64,000 nucleotides of DNA from Paracidobacterium acidisoli (GCF_003428625.2 NZ_QVQT02000005.1:310001-374000); one strand, 5' to 3'; numbered from the stretch's first letter, positions 34,655 to 44,183 are shown. Program-made: numbers and translations. The notes: a model not told the origin generated them from the sequence alone.

Positions 34655-35575
34655 ATGAGTGAAGAGAAGCGCCGGTCATTCTGGTTCTGGCTGCTGCTGG
34701 GCGGCGGAATATTTGTCGCTTTTATAGTTGTTGTGTCGGTATTGGGATATGTTGCCGTACGTTCCGTCAGCGGTAATTCCTCCTCTGCCTTTTCCGGAGT
34801 CGGCAGCAGTATCGCCGTGGTCGACGTCGACGGCGTCATCATGAACGCGGACAGCACCATCGATCAGCTTCGGAAGTTCGACGACGACAGTTCCGTCAAG
34901 GCGATTATCCTGCACATCGACTCCCCTGGCGGTGCCGCGGCCCCTTCACAGGAGATCTACCACGAGGTCGTGCGGATTCGCAGTGAGAAGAGAAAGCCCA
35001 TCATTGCTTCGATTGAGAGCGTGGGCGCCAGCGGAGCCTATTACGTCGCCTCCGGAACCAACAAAATCTATGCCAACGATGCCAGTCTGGTCGGCTCCAT
35101 CGGCGTGATCATGGAATGGACCAACTATGGCGATCTGCTGAAATGGGCAAAGCTGCGGCCCGAAGTCATCCACGCCGGTGCGCTGAAGGATGCAGGCGAT
35201 CCGTCCCGTGACATGACACCCGAAGAACAGGTGTATTTTCAGGGTCTCGTCAACAATATGTATGGTCAGTTTGTCGGCGATGTCGCCAATGGCCGTCACC
35301 TCAGTGTGGATCAGATCAAAGCGCTTGCAACCGGCCAGGTCTGGACCGGCCAGCAGGCCATGCCGCTTCATCTCATCGATAAGGAGGGAGGCTTCCGCGA
35401 TGCGCTGCTCGACACCGCGAAGAGTGTCGGTATCACCGGCGAGCCGTCCGTCGTCCGGCCCATGGTCAGACACCGGTCGCTGCTGGATATTCTGACAAAC
35501 AACGCCGACGACCTCTTCCCCAATCCGAGCCAGTTGCTCGAAAAGAATCCGGGCTTTTATTTTCTATGGCGGTAG
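34655..35575 (+). CDS. sppA: Signal peptide peptidase SppA (36K type)
   Basis: The real start is ATG 34655; the 306-residue protein has one N-terminal membrane helix (residues about 9-35) and an S49 protease domain outside the cytoplasm. The nucleophile Ser126 lies in VGASGAYYVAS and the general base Lys178 in GALKDAGDPSRDMTPEEQ, exactly 52 residues apart as in B. subtilis SppA. HIDSPGG near residue 92 is the oxyanion region. It degrades signal-peptide remnants in the membrane. It is divergent from the glycosyltransferase gene. Confidence 0.95.
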   Translation: MSEEKRRSFWFWLLLGGGIFVAFIVVVSVLGYVAVRSVSGNSSSAFSGVGSSIAVVDVDGVIMNADSTIDQLRKFDDDSSVKAIILHIDSPGGAAAPSQEIYHEVVRIRSEKRKPIIASIESVGASGAYYVASGTNKIYANDASLVGSIGVIMEWTNYGDLLKWAKLRPEVIHAGALKDAGDPSRDMTPEEQVYFQGLVNNMYGQFVGDVANGRHLSVDQIKALATGQVWTGQQAMPLHLIDKEGGFRDALLDTAKSVGITGEPSVVRPMVRHRSLLDILTNNADDLFPNPSQLLEKNPGFYFLWR

Positions 35576-35754
35576 CGCATCCGGCGCGTTCCTGCATCTA
35601 CAATCATTATCAGGGGTTAAGGCGATTTTCAGGGATGGCGGCAGTTCAGGCGCTGTGCGGGTCTCACGTCTGCGCGGAGCCCTCCATCTGTTGCCGATGA
35701 TTTCGCTTTGGCCGTTTTGTACAATGCTAACCTGAACTGGGGGCAAAACTTAAC

Positions 35755-36087
35755 ATGACCAAAGCAGATCTGGTGGAGGAAGTTACCCAACTCGGCGACC
35801 TGACGCGGCGCGACGGTGAGGTGATTGTGGACACCATATTTGATTCCGTCATTGGCGCGCTGAAATCCGGCGACAAGATTGAGATTCGTGGATTCGGCAG
35901 TTTTCGTATCAGGCAGCGCAAACCACGGGTGGGACGCAATCCGAAAACCGGTGAGAAGGTGGATGTTCCGGCAAAGCGGGTTCCTTATTTCAAGCCGAGC
36001 AAGGAATTGCGCGACCTTGTAAACCCCGGAGAAAAGACATCTGCGGAAGCACCGGCAGACAGCGGTGCCGCGGGCCCGGCAGCGTAA
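35755..36087 (+). CDS. HU/IHF-family DNA-binding protein
   Basis: The 110-residue protein has the HU/IHF fold: MTKADLVEEVTQ with DAVFDSVI-like IVDTIFDSVIGALKSGDKIE, GFGSFRIRQRKPRVGRNPKTGEKV-type arm with the DNA-intercalating Pro, and PYFKPSKELRD. A 20-residue Ala/Pro/acidic tail follows, absent from E. coli HU. It bends DNA and probably acts as a nucleoid protein or IHF alpha-like subunit. A possible -10 TACAAT lies near 35719 and a strong terminator follows at 36154. Confidence 0.95.
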   Translation: MTKADLVEEVTQLGDLTRRDGEVIVDTIFDSVIGALKSGDKIEIRGFGSFRIRQRKPRVGRNPKTGEKVDVPAKRVPYFKPSKELRDLVNPGEKTSAEAPADSGAAGPAA

Positions 36088-36153
36088 AAGCGGGGAAGCA
36101 GCAGCCCGAAGGGTATCTGGCACATTTCTTGTTACAGGTAAGTTGTCATGGCA

Positions 36154-36179
36154 GGTACGGCGAAAGCCGTGCCTTTGTT
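36154..36179 (+). terminator. Terminator of the HU-like gene
   Basis: GGTACGGC and GCCGTGCC, with one G-T pair and a GAAA tetraloop, are followed by TTTGTTTTTT. Confidence 0.92.
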
Positions 36180-36249
36180 TTTTGGGACGATATCCGAAAT
36201 GAGCGGCAAGTTTTCCTGGTAGTCGGTCGGTTTGAATGATTTTGGGAAG

Positions 36250-36335
36250 GGCACGGCTTCAGAGCCCGCTCTGAGAGAAGTTGAAGGGTGCCGTAAAAGG
36301 CTCAAATGGAGTGCGGCTTCAGCGGCTCTGAGGGA
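36250..36335. repeat. Imperfect intergenic repeat pair
   Basis: Two near copies of CGGCTTCAG-(n)-CGCTCTGAG and CGGCTTCAGCGGCTCTGAGG lie about 60 bases apart in a 364-base gap without a gene. The reverse reading gives a peptide of the STSLRAGSEAVPF kind often seen over dispersed intergenic repeats. It may be a degenerate dispersed repeat; copies elsewhere are not visible in this window. Confidence 0.35.
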
Positions 36336-36543
36336 TGGTTTGTTTTCCCTGCATTGCAAACTGTCCCACGACCTTTTTTCCTGCTGTCTTGCCAGGCGGC
36401 AATGCTACACTCCAGCCAGCCCCCCTTAGTCAGTTGTCCTCGCTCCAATCCACTCCCCCGGTGACAAAAACCAGCATTCTTCGTTCGGCAGCAGCCGGAC
36501 TCGGGTTCAGTCCGAAGACCGGAACCTGACGGATCAGATCATC

Positions 36544-38250
36544 ATGCCAGTTCCGCAAGCCCTGGGTACACAAGCTCTCTCTCAGCCTGCCTCCGAACTC
36601 AATCGTCTTTCCGTGAAGACATCCTGCCTTCTGCCGCGTGGCACAGTTCTTCTTGCGCTGCTGATCTCGCTCGTAATGATCGGCGTAGTCTATCGCGATC
36701 TCAGTCCCACCTGGGATGAGCCGGCTCACATCGGCAACGGCATCGCCTGGCTGACACCTCCGCACCGCATGATCGATCCGGTCGATCCACCAGCAGGACG
36801 TGTCTCCGCAGCCCTCGGTCCTTGGCTCTTCGGAGCAGAGGCAGTCAATATCCATCGCCCCTGGGATGCCGGCAATCTTGTTCTCAGTCAAAGCGGTCAT
36901 TACTGGCGAACGGCCACACTGGCCCGTCTTGGCATTCTGCCGTGGTATCTCCTCGCCGTCTTTCTCGTCTGGAGCATGACCAGGCGCTGGCTCGGCGAGT
37001 GGCCGGCCGCGCTCGCTGCCGTGCTCTTCATCTTCTGTCCACCGATTCTCGCCAATGCCAGCCTCGCCACCACAGACGTACCGTTTCTGGCGGCTTTTCT
37101 GCTGGCCGTCGACCGTATCTGGATCGCTCTTCTGCATTCCGGATGGCGCAATTACGCCTGGGCAGGCTTCGCCATTGGCCTGGCCTGCGCTTCGAAGATG
37201 TCCGGTCTGCCGTTCCTCTTTCTGATGGTGCTGGTCCTGGCCGGTTATCTCTGGTTCGCTGAGCGGAAAGCTCCTGCTGAGGCGCGTCATCCTCTGCCGC
37301 GCTTCACAGCCGTCGTCTTTACCTTTGCCGTGATGCTGATCACCATCTGGGCCGCGTATCGGTTTCAGACATCTCCGGTCATATCCTCTGCCGCGGGTCA
37401 GCGGCATGCGGCTCGCCTGGCTGCGAAGACCGGTCCGCTCCGTCCGGCGATCATGGCTCTGCTGAATCACATGCCGGCCAGCCAGTTTCTCCAGGGAATC
37501 CGCGACGCCCGCACGCTGGCCAAACATCCTCCACGCGACTACCTCTTCGGCCACAACTATACGCGGGGATATACCTGGTTCTTCTTCTTCATGCTCATGG
37601 TGAAGACGCCGATCCCCCTGCTCATTCTGGGACTCGCCGGCCTCTGCCTGGCGCTGCGAGCATTGCTCTCCGGCGGCGACCTCTTCGTCATCGTGCCCCT
37701 CGCCGGATTCTTCATCCCCATGCTGATCGCCACAGCCTCTCACGTACACCTTGGGATCAGGCACATCCTGGTCGTGTATGCGTTCCTTGCCATGCTGAGC
37801 GCCTTTGCCGCGCGGTGGCTCATCGCCCGGAGCGGAATCGCAAAGCCCGTAAAGATCGGCGCATTATGCGCGCTTGTAGCCTGGAACGTGACGGCCACTC
37901 TCATTGCCACGCCGGATTTCCTGCCCTGGTACAACGAAATCTCTGCTCCCTGGGCAACAGAGATTCACCTGGGCAGCGACTATGACTGGGGACAGGATCT
38001 CAGCCGTCTCAGCACGAAGCTGCGCGATCTCCACGCCGATCAGGCATGGATCACCTACAATGGCTCACTCGATCTGAACCAGTTCAGCCTGCCTCCGTGG
38101 CAGCCGTTGCCTGAAGGCAAACCGGTCACGGGATGGATCGCCATCAGCGAAGCGCGTTATCGCACGCAGCCCGAGGCCTATGGATGGCTCGCCGCATACA
38201 AGCCCGTAGCCATAGCCGGTAAGACCATACGCATTTACCACATTCAGTAA
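36544..38250 (+). CDS. GT39-like integral membrane glycosyltransferase
   Basis: The 568-residue protein has about 10-12 membrane helices after a short N-terminal tail. The first outer loop begins TWDEPAHIGNG near residue 57, a DE(x)H-type motif like that of dolichyl-phosphate-mannose protein mannosyltransferases (GT39/PMT). Other loops hold TTDVPFLAAFLLAVDR, ASKMSGLPFLFLM and LGSDYDWGQDLSRL near 480, typical of this PMT-like group. It likely transfers a sugar from a lipid-phosphate carrier to protein or an envelope glycan. It lies near a dolichyl-phosphate-type transferase gene. The acceptor is unknown. Confidence 0.82.
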   Translation: MPVPQALGTQALSQPASELNRLSVKTSCLLPRGTVLLALLISLVMIGVVYRDLSPTWDEPAHIGNGIAWLTPPHRMIDPVDPPAGRVSAALGPWLFGAEAVNIHRPWDAGNLVLSQSGHYWRTATLARLGILPWYLLAVFLVWSMTRRWLGEWPAALAAVLFIFCPPILANASLATTDVPFLAAFLLAVDRIWIALLHSGWRNYAWAGFAIGLACASKMSGLPFLFLMVLVLAGYLWFAERKAPAEARHPLPRFTAVVFTFAVMLITIWAAYRFQTSPVISSAAGQRHAARLAAKTGPLRPAIMALLNHMPASQFLQGIRDARTLAKHPPRDYLFGHNYTRGYTWFFFFMLMVKTPIPLLILGLAGLCLALRALLSGGDLFVIVPLAGFFIPMLIATASHVHLGIRHILVVYAFLAMLSAFAARWLIARSGIAKPVKIGALCALVAWNVTATLIATPDFLPWYNEISAPWATEIHLGSDYDWGQDLSRLSTKLRDLHADQAWITYNGSLDLNQFSLPPWQPLPEGKPVTGWIAISEARYRTQPEAYGWLAAYKPVAIAGKTIRIYHIQ

Positions 38251-38342
38251 GCCATCAGGGAACGGCTTTAGCCGCAGAGGGATGCTCTGCCTTCTCCACA
38301 CTTTTCAAAAACGACACGCCGGAAGCATCGCAGCAGGGGCAG

Positions 38343-39866
38343 TTACTTTGCGCTGCCCTGCTTTTCCCGCGCCCGCACTTTGAACCAGATCGGCGATCCT
38401 TCAAAGCCGAAGGCCTCCCGCACCTGGTTTTCAAGGAACCGCTCGAAAGAGAAGTGCAGCTTCACCTGCCGGTTGGTGAACAGAACGAAGGTCGGCGGTG
38501 CGACAGCCGCCTGCGTCATATAAAAGATGCGCATCTTCTTCGCCAGCGGCACACCGGCACGCTGAAAGTCGACGCGCTCCAGAAAGCGGTTCATCTGCCC
38601 GGTCGTAACACGCTTGCGGCGTTCTGCGGCAACGCGCACTACAGCATCCAGAACCCGGTGAATATTGCGCCCTTCCGTCGCTGAAATAAAAATCACCGGC
38701 GCATAGTCCAGATACTTCAGCGAGTGGCGAAGCTGCTCCTCGAAGATTTCGCGGTCGGCGGGCGGTTTGCCGTCGGTTCGCCCCGTGGTCACCAGATCCC
38801 ACTTGTTGACGACGATCACGACCGACCGTCCGCTCTCATGCGCATAGCCGCCGATCGTCGCATCCGAGGCCGTCACGCCTTCCGTGGCATCGATCACCAG
38901 CAGCGCCACATCCGATGCCTCCAGATGCCGCCGCGCCATCACCACCGACAGCTTCTCCGCCATCAGGTTGGTTTTGCCCTTGCGCCGGATTCCGGCCGTA
39001 TCGACAATGCGCAGGTGCCGGCCCTGGTACTCGATCACCTCATCGACCGCATCCCGTGTTGTTCCCGCAATCGGCGACACAATTGCCCGCGTCGTCCCCG
39101 TAAGCGTATTCAGCAGCGTGGATTTACCTACATTCGGACGGCCGATAATCGCCACCCGGGTCTCATGCTGCTCAAACTCGCCATGCGTGCGATGCACCGC
39201 CGGCTTTTCCGCAGCAGCCTCTTCCTCCTGCGCCGGTTCTTCTGGCTCCGTGTCTTCTTCTTCAGCCTCTTCGTTCCCGAAGGGAAGCACCGCGAACACC
39301 TCATCCAGCAGATCGCCGATATTGTGTCCGTGTTCGGCCGAGATCGGAACAAGGTTATGAATCCCGATCCGCCGAAAGTTCTCTGCCGTGGCGTCCAGCG
39401 CCACCGTATCGATTTTATTCACCGCCAGAAAAAGAGGCTTGCCGGTTTTCAGCAGCAGCCGGGCAAGATCGATATCCGGAGCGGCAAGCTCCGTTCGTCC
39501 ATCGACAACCATGACGATGGCATTGGCTTCTTCCAGCGCGACGCGTGCCTGCCGGAAAATCTCCGACGGAATCAGCGCCTCATCGTCCGGAACAATCCCG
39601 CCCGTATCCACCAGCCGGGCCGTATGCCCGTTCCATCGAACCTCTCCGTAGATGCGGTCGCGTGTAATGCCCGGTTCGTCGCCGACAATCGAGCGCCGCG
39701 ATCCCGTAAGACGGTTGAAGAGCGTGGACTTGCCTACATTCGGCCGTCCGACGATGGCAAAGACCGGCCCCTTCGACGAACCCTGCACCGATGGCTCGGG
39801 GAAATGCACCTTCGAAGCGCTTTGAGCAGGGCGGGGACGTTTCACATTATGTTTTCGGGGTTTCAC
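38343..39866 (-). CDS. der: Ribosome-assembly GTPase Der (EngA)
   Basis: The 507-residue protein starts at GTG 39866 and has two GTPase domains in tandem. The first P-loop GRPNVGKST is at residues 40-48 with DTGGI and NKID; the second GRPNVGKST lies near 243, with DTAGIRRKGK and NKWDLV. A KH-like C-terminal domain ends in FEGSPIWFKVRAREK. A Glu-rich linker of about 35 residues between the domains and a basic N-terminal extension of 30 residues are longer than usual. Der matures the 50S subunit. Confidence 0.97.
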   Translation of the reverse strand: MKPRKHNVKRPRPAQSASKVHFPEPSVQGSSKGPVFAIVGRPNVGKSTLFNRLTGSRRSIVGDEPGITRDRIYGEVRWNGHTARLVDTGGIVPDDEALIPSEIFRQARVALEEANAIVMVVDGRTELAAPDIDLARLLLKTGKPLFLAVNKIDTVALDATAENFRRIGIHNLVPISAEHGHNIGDLLDEVFAVLPFGNEEAEEEDTEPEEPAQEEEAAAEKPAVHRTHGEFEQHETRVAIIGRPNVGKSTLLNTLTGTTRAIVSPIAGTTRDAVDEVIEYQGRHLRIVDTAGIRRKGKTNLMAEKLSVVMARRHLEASDVALLVIDATEGVTASDATIGGYAHESGRSVVIVVNKWDLVTTGRTDGKPPADREIFEEQLRHSLKYLDYAPVIFISATEGRNIHRVLDAVVRVAAERRKRVTTGQMNRFLERVDFQRAGVPLAKKMRIFYMTQAAVAPPTFVLFTNRQVKLHFSFERFLENQVREAFGFEGSPIWFKVRAREKQGSAK

Positions 39867-40013
39867 GGTGCTTCGCCGGCTTTCCTTGAGCGGCTCAGGC
39901 CGCGAATCTCAGCGCCTGGCTGTAAAAAGGTACTTCTCTGATTCTAGACTGGTTTTTCGGCTTTTCCGGTCCTGGAGGTCGTATCCGGCATCGCTGTCGG
40001 GTTGCCGCAGCGG

Positions 40014-41408
40014 CTATTTCGAGGAATTTCCCGCCAGAATATGGCACGCGGCGACATCGATATTGCTTGGCGAGCCCGCCATCGTATGGAGATGCAGGAG
40101 TAGTTCGAAATGCTGCAGAGGGCCTGAGGATGAAATCCCGCACTTCTGCAGGATGGTCGAAAGCCGCGGCAGATCGGTGACAAGCCTTCCGGCCGCCTCG
40201 GTCCCTTCTCCGTTCGCTCCCGCCAGAAGCAGAACCTGGCCATTCTGATCCGGGTTTTGAACCAGAGCAATAATGGCGTACGATTCGCCCGTCGCCCATC
40301 CCAGCGCAGTCGGCACATAGTCCACGGACTCATGAGGCCGCGGATGGGTATTGTGAATCACTTCCTGTTCCGATGCCTGATCGAAGACAAAGCGGAAGTC
40401 CAGCTCATCGTTGAACAGCGCCGACCAGGGATCGGAGCGCGGGCTGCCCAGCAGAATGAAGTTGTCGTCCGTCTCAAGGTCCGACAGTCTTACGCTCCGC
40501 GCCGCATGCACCGATATCTTTCTGGCATTCGTCTCTGCCAGCTCCGCAATGTTGACGGCAATCGGCGTATCCACCGCTGCCGCCTTATCGCCGCGCAGAT
40601 AAACCCTGGCGAACTGAAGCACCTCGGGCGTCAGCTTGTCCGGATCGGGAATGTAATTCCGGTTCGCATAATCCGAAACCGAAATCCGCGAGTGAGTGAG
40701 CCCCTGCATCTCCGCAATATTCGGATCGCTCGTGATCAGCTGTGTCGGCCGCGGTGAATGGAAAAACACCGACCACGGCAGCACGGAAGCCGACGGCGGC
40801 GTGGCATGCGAGAAATGGTTCCACACCATCGCCCATATCGCCAGATTCAGCACCACTGCACCGCACAAAAAATACAGCCATCCCTTTTTCGTGCTCTGCG
40901 AATGTGCCGGTTCTGCCGTCGGAACCGATGAGACCGCCTCCTGCGGAGAGGGAATTGCGTCAGCATGCGCCGCTGCCGGAACCGCAGCCGCTGCGGTGGC
41001 ATGATTCGCTTCCGCCCGCGCCTCGCGAGTGATCTCCGGAATATAGGAGCCAAGCGGCAGGGCGATGCGGAACTCGGAAACACCTCCCTGCTGCCCGTAA
41101 TGCTGCAGCAGGCGCTTCCGCACATCGCTGGCCGTTACGCGAACGATGGCATCATCGCTGGTATCGTAGGTGGTCGGTCTCCCGAAAAGCTCCACTCCGA
41201 TCACTCGCTCTTTCAGGGATTCGAAATGACCGGCCAGCGATTGCTCGACAATGTATTCCAGAAACTGCCGGCTGCGATGGCTTCCTTTAAAGGCTGCGCC
41301 CTCGATCACTTCCTGAAGATGACGCTTGAACGCGGCAATGTCCTCTTCAGTTTCCACGATCTTTGCAATTTCGGCGGTTCGGAGATCGGTTGGGCTGGCA
41401 GGATGCAT
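40014..41408 (-). CDS. Membrane-anchored regulator with N-terminal DNA-binding-like domain
   Basis: The 464-residue protein has an N-terminal domain (residues about 25-125) with FKGSHRSRQFLEYIVEQSLAG, LKERVIGVELFGR, TSDDAIVRVTASDVRKRLLQ and ALPLGSYIPEI, an Acidobacteria-typical block resembling winged-helix DNA-binding regions of membrane one-component regulators. A Pro/Ala linker is followed by one membrane helix (about residues 178-198) and an outer C-terminal domain of about 260 residues. The orientation suggests direct signalling from the periplasm to DNA. It is divergent from the GH92 gene, with inverted repeats between them, so it probably controls the glycan locus. Confidence 0.7.
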   Translation of the reverse strand: MHPASPTDLRTAEIAKIVETEEDIAAFKRHLQEVIEGAAFKGSHRSRQFLEYIVEQSLAGHFESLKERVIGVELFGRPTTYDTSDDAIVRVTASDVRKRLLQHYGQQGGVSEFRIALPLGSYIPEITREARAEANHATAAAAVPAAAHADAIPSPQEAVSSVPTAEPAHSQSTKKGWLYFLCGAVVLNLAIWAMVWNHFSHATPPSASVLPWSVFFHSPRPTQLITSDPNIAEMQGLTHSRISVSDYANRNYIPDPDKLTPEVLQFARVYLRGDKAAAVDTPIAVNIAELAETNARKISVHAARSVRLSDLETDDNFILLGSPRSDPWSALFNDELDFRFVFDQASEQEVIHNTHPRPHESVDYVPTALGWATGESYAIIALVQNPDQNGQVLLLAGANGEGTEAAGRLVTDLPRLSTILQKCGISSSGPLQHFELLLHLHTMAGSPSNIDVAACHILAGNSSK

Positions 41409-41637
41409 ACAGGGGTCGGCGTCGCCATTCTAGCATTCTGGAAGCACCGCCGGTTGTCAGCCGCCCCGCAGCCTGCATCTGCTTCGCAGATATCAGGCGT
41501 TGCGATCAGCAGCCATATTTCATTCCGCATTTCATTCCACGCGCGGAACCGAGCCAGACCGCGGTAATTTGCAGACGGTATCTACCGTTAGCGAACCGGG
41601 AGCTTCCTTAACGCCATGTTTTTCTGCGATATGGAGA

Positions 41638-41661
41638 AACGTTAGAAGCACATCTAACGTT
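41638..41661. promoter_or_regulatory. Inverted repeat (candidate operator) between regulator and GH92 genes
   Basis: AACGTTAGA and TCTAACGTT form a perfect 9-bp inverted repeat with a 6-base spacer. A further CGTTAG half site lies at 41587-41592. This is a likely binding site for the divergent membrane regulator. Confidence 0.55.
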
Positions 41662-41689
41662 GCAATCTTCTTTGCGGTCTTTTAGCGTA

Positions 41690-41699
41690 AAAGCGCTTT
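41690..41699. promoter_or_regulatory. LacI/cre-like palindrome upstream of GH92
   Basis: AAAGCGCTTT is a 10-base perfect palindrome, close to the core of LacI-family and cre sites. It lies 175 bases before the GH92 start. A further hairpin TTTCACC/GGTGAAA lies at 41741-41761. Confidence 0.45.
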
Positions 41700-41873
41700 A
41701 AGGAAAAAATGCGAAAAGCAGGCATGGTATGGGAGGTCTTTTTCACCCCGAAGCGGTGAAACCACCCGCCTCGTTATATTTCGCGGCCACAACAATCTGA
41801 TCTGCAGTAAAGAAATCCGGCTGCCGATCCTTATGGAATCTCTGCTGAAAAGAATCCGGCAGAAGGCTACAGG

Positions 41874-44183
41874 ATGATTTGGATGATGAAGCGTTTACCC
41901 GTACTGCTCTGCCTGATTTTCTTCAGTACCTCTGCATGGATCACCGCGCAGACGCATAAGGATCCGGTCGATTACGTCTCCCCCAACATTGGCGGCATCG
42001 GGCAGCTGCTCACCGCGACCATTCCTTACGTGCAGTATCCGCACGGCATGGCTCGCATCGCGCCCGTCACCACGCCCGGCATCACCGATCGCTATCTTGC
42101 TGACAAAATATATGGCTTTCCCGCCGGCCCCGCCGTGCTGATGGCCTCCACCGGCACGGCGACTACGCATCTGAAGGACTACGCCTCAGACTTCGACCAC
42201 GACTTTGAAACCGCCACGCCGTATTACTACGCAACCGATCTGCTCACCTGGAAAATCAAAGCGGAGCTCACTGCAGGGAAGCAGTCGGTATTCTATCGCT
42301 TCACTCTGCCCGCCAGCCCGCATGCCCATCTCGTGCTTGGCCTCAAAGAAGGCTCGGAGCTGAAGGTTGTGGGTGACGCCGCGATCGAGGGAAGCCAGCG
42401 CATCGTCTCGCCCATCACAAAGGCCACCGATACCAGCGGTGAAACGCGCGAGTATTTTTATGCGGAGTTCTCACGCCCCTTCGGCGAGTACCAGACATGG
42501 AGCAGCGGCGCGCTCTCGCATCAGGCAGCGCAGACCGGCAATCGCATCGGCTTCGTGACGGATTTCCCCGCAACCGCTGGCGACCAGATCCAGGTGCGCG
42601 TCGGCCTGTCGTACATCAGCGCCGATCAGGCCCGTCGCAACCTTGAGCGCGAGATCCCGCAGTGGAACTTCGATCGCGTAAAGGCGGACGCTCGTGCCGC
42701 CTGGAATCAGGCGCTCGGAGCTGTCGATACAACCGGTGGCACGGAGCAGCAGCGGACCATCTTTTACACCGCGCTCTACCGCTCCCTCGGCCGCATGACC
42801 GACATCACCGAAGATGGCCGCTACTACAGCGCCTATGACCACGCCGTCCATCAGGCCGACGGTCATGACTTCTACATCGACGACGGCCTCTGGGATACCT
42901 TCCGCTCCCTTCACCCGCTCCAGCTTCTGCTCAACGCCCGCCAGCAGCAGGACATGATCCGCTCCTATCTGCGCATGTACGAACAAAGCGGCTGGCTGCC
43001 GTCTTTCCCGTCTATTGCCGGTGAGCAGGCCGTTATGATCGGCCATCATGCCGCTCAGTTCATCCTCGATACATACGAGAAGGGATACCGCGACTTCGAC
43101 GTTCGCGAAGCCTACGCTGCGATGCGAAAGAACGCCACCGACGCGACCATGCTTCCCTGGAGGCGCGGCCCGCTCACCTCTCTCGATCATGTGTATTTCG
43201 ATAAAGGATTTTTCCCCGCTCTGGCCTGGGACGAAGAAGAAACTGTGCTGGAGGTGACAGAAGAGCGTCGCCAGTCCGTCTCCGTCACCATTGAGAACAG
43301 CTACGATGACTGGTGTGTCGCGCAGCTCGCCAAAGCGCTCGGCAATCAGGCCGACTACCTCTATTTCACGAAGCTCGCGCACAATTACGAAAATCTCTTC
43401 AACCCCGAGATCGATTTCATGGCCCCCAAAAGCGCCGACGGCAAATGGGTCGCCCATTTCGATCCCAAACTTGGCGGCGGTCAGGGAGCCAGAGATTACT
43501 TCACCGAAGTCGATTCCTGGATCTACACCTTCGGCGTGCAGCATGACGTTGCCGGCCTCATTCATCTCATGGGTGGACGCGATGCCTTCAACGCAAAGCT
43601 TGATCAGCTCTTCGTCGAGCAGTACGGCACCTCGAAATGGCACTTTCTCGATCAGTTTCCCGATGCAACAGGACTGGTTGGCCTCTATGCTCAGGGCAAC
43701 GAGCCCAGCTTTCACATTCCTTATCTGTACGATTTCTCCGGACAGCCCTGGAAGACGCAGCGCCGCGTGCGCCAGCTGATGGATCTCTGGTACACCGACA
43801 CTCCGCTCGGCATTCCAGGTGACGACGACGGCGGAGCTACTTCATCGTGGTATGTCCTCAGCGCGCTCGGCTTCTATCCCGTCTGCCCCGGCAGCCCGGT
43901 CTATGAAATCGGCAGCCCGATCTTCGAGAAGAGCACGATCCGCATGGGCAATGGAAAGGACTTCACGATCCTTGCAAATCACGTCTCGGCGCAGAACAAA
44001 TACATTCAGTCGGCGACTCTGAACGGAAAGTCTCTGAACAAAGCGTGGTTCAGCCAGTCCGACATCGAGAATGGCGGAACACTCGTGCTGCAGATGGGCG
44101 GCACGCCGAATGAGCAGTGGGGCAGCGCGCCGCAGGACGCTCCGCCCTCGATGACGCCGGTCGCCGCCTCAGCCGGGCAGTAG
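41874..44183 (+). CDS. Exported GH92 alpha-mannosidase
   Basis: The 769-residue protein has a signal peptide (ending WITAQ near residue 26), an N-terminal beta domain and an (alpha/alpha)6 barrel. GH92 signatures are VSPNIGG, YPHGMARIAP, LWDTFRSLHPL near residue 340, LPSFPSIAGEQAVMIG near 380, QGNEPSFHIPYLYD near 610 and GIPGDDDGGATSSWYVLSA near 640, the last two holding the acid and Ca2+ site. These Ca2+-dependent exo-alpha-mannosidases trim mannose from N-glycans or mannans. It opens the glycan operon; the next gene starts 17 bases after its stop. Confidence 0.95.
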   Translation: MIWMMKRLPVLLCLIFFSTSAWITAQTHKDPVDYVSPNIGGIGQLLTATIPYVQYPHGMARIAPVTTPGITDRYLADKIYGFPAGPAVLMASTGTATTHLKDYASDFDHDFETATPYYYATDLLTWKIKAELTAGKQSVFYRFTLPASPHAHLVLGLKEGSELKVVGDAAIEGSQRIVSPITKATDTSGETREYFYAEFSRPFGEYQTWSSGALSHQAAQTGNRIGFVTDFPATAGDQIQVRVGLSYISADQARRNLEREIPQWNFDRVKADARAAWNQALGAVDTTGGTEQQRTIFYTALYRSLGRMTDITEDGRYYSAYDHAVHQADGHDFYIDDGLWDTFRSLHPLQLLLNARQQQDMIRSYLRMYEQSGWLPSFPSIAGEQAVMIGHHAAQFILDTYEKGYRDFDVREAYAAMRKNATDATMLPWRRGPLTSLDHVYFDKGFFPALAWDEEETVLEVTEERRQSVSVTIENSYDDWCVAQLAKALGNQADYLYFTKLAHNYENLFNPEIDFMAPKSADGKWVAHFDPKLGGGQGARDYFTEVDSWIYTFGVQHDVAGLIHLMGGRDAFNAKLDQLFVEQYGTSKWHFLDQFPDATGLVGLYAQGNEPSFHIPYLYDFSGQPWKTQRRVRQLMDLWYTDTPLGIPGDDDGGATSSWYVLSALGFYPVCPGSPVYEIGSPIFEKSTIRMGNGKDFTILANHVSAQNKYIQSATLNGKSLNKAWFSQSDIENGGTLVLQMGGTPNEQWGSAPQDAPPSMTPVAASAGQ

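Noticed and set aside
36430-37764. Minus-strand frame of 444 codons opposite the GT39-like gene
   Set aside because: The plus-strand product has the membrane helices and DE motif expected of a real enzyme; the antisense product is Glu/Gly/Arg-rich and shadow-like.
38724-39941. Plus-strand frame of 405 codons opposite der
   Set aside because: der is certain by two P-loops. The antisense product is rich in Arg and His with no family likeness.
42471-43715. Minus-strand frame of 414 codons opposite GH92
   Set aside because: GH92 signatures lie on the plus strand through the whole interval.
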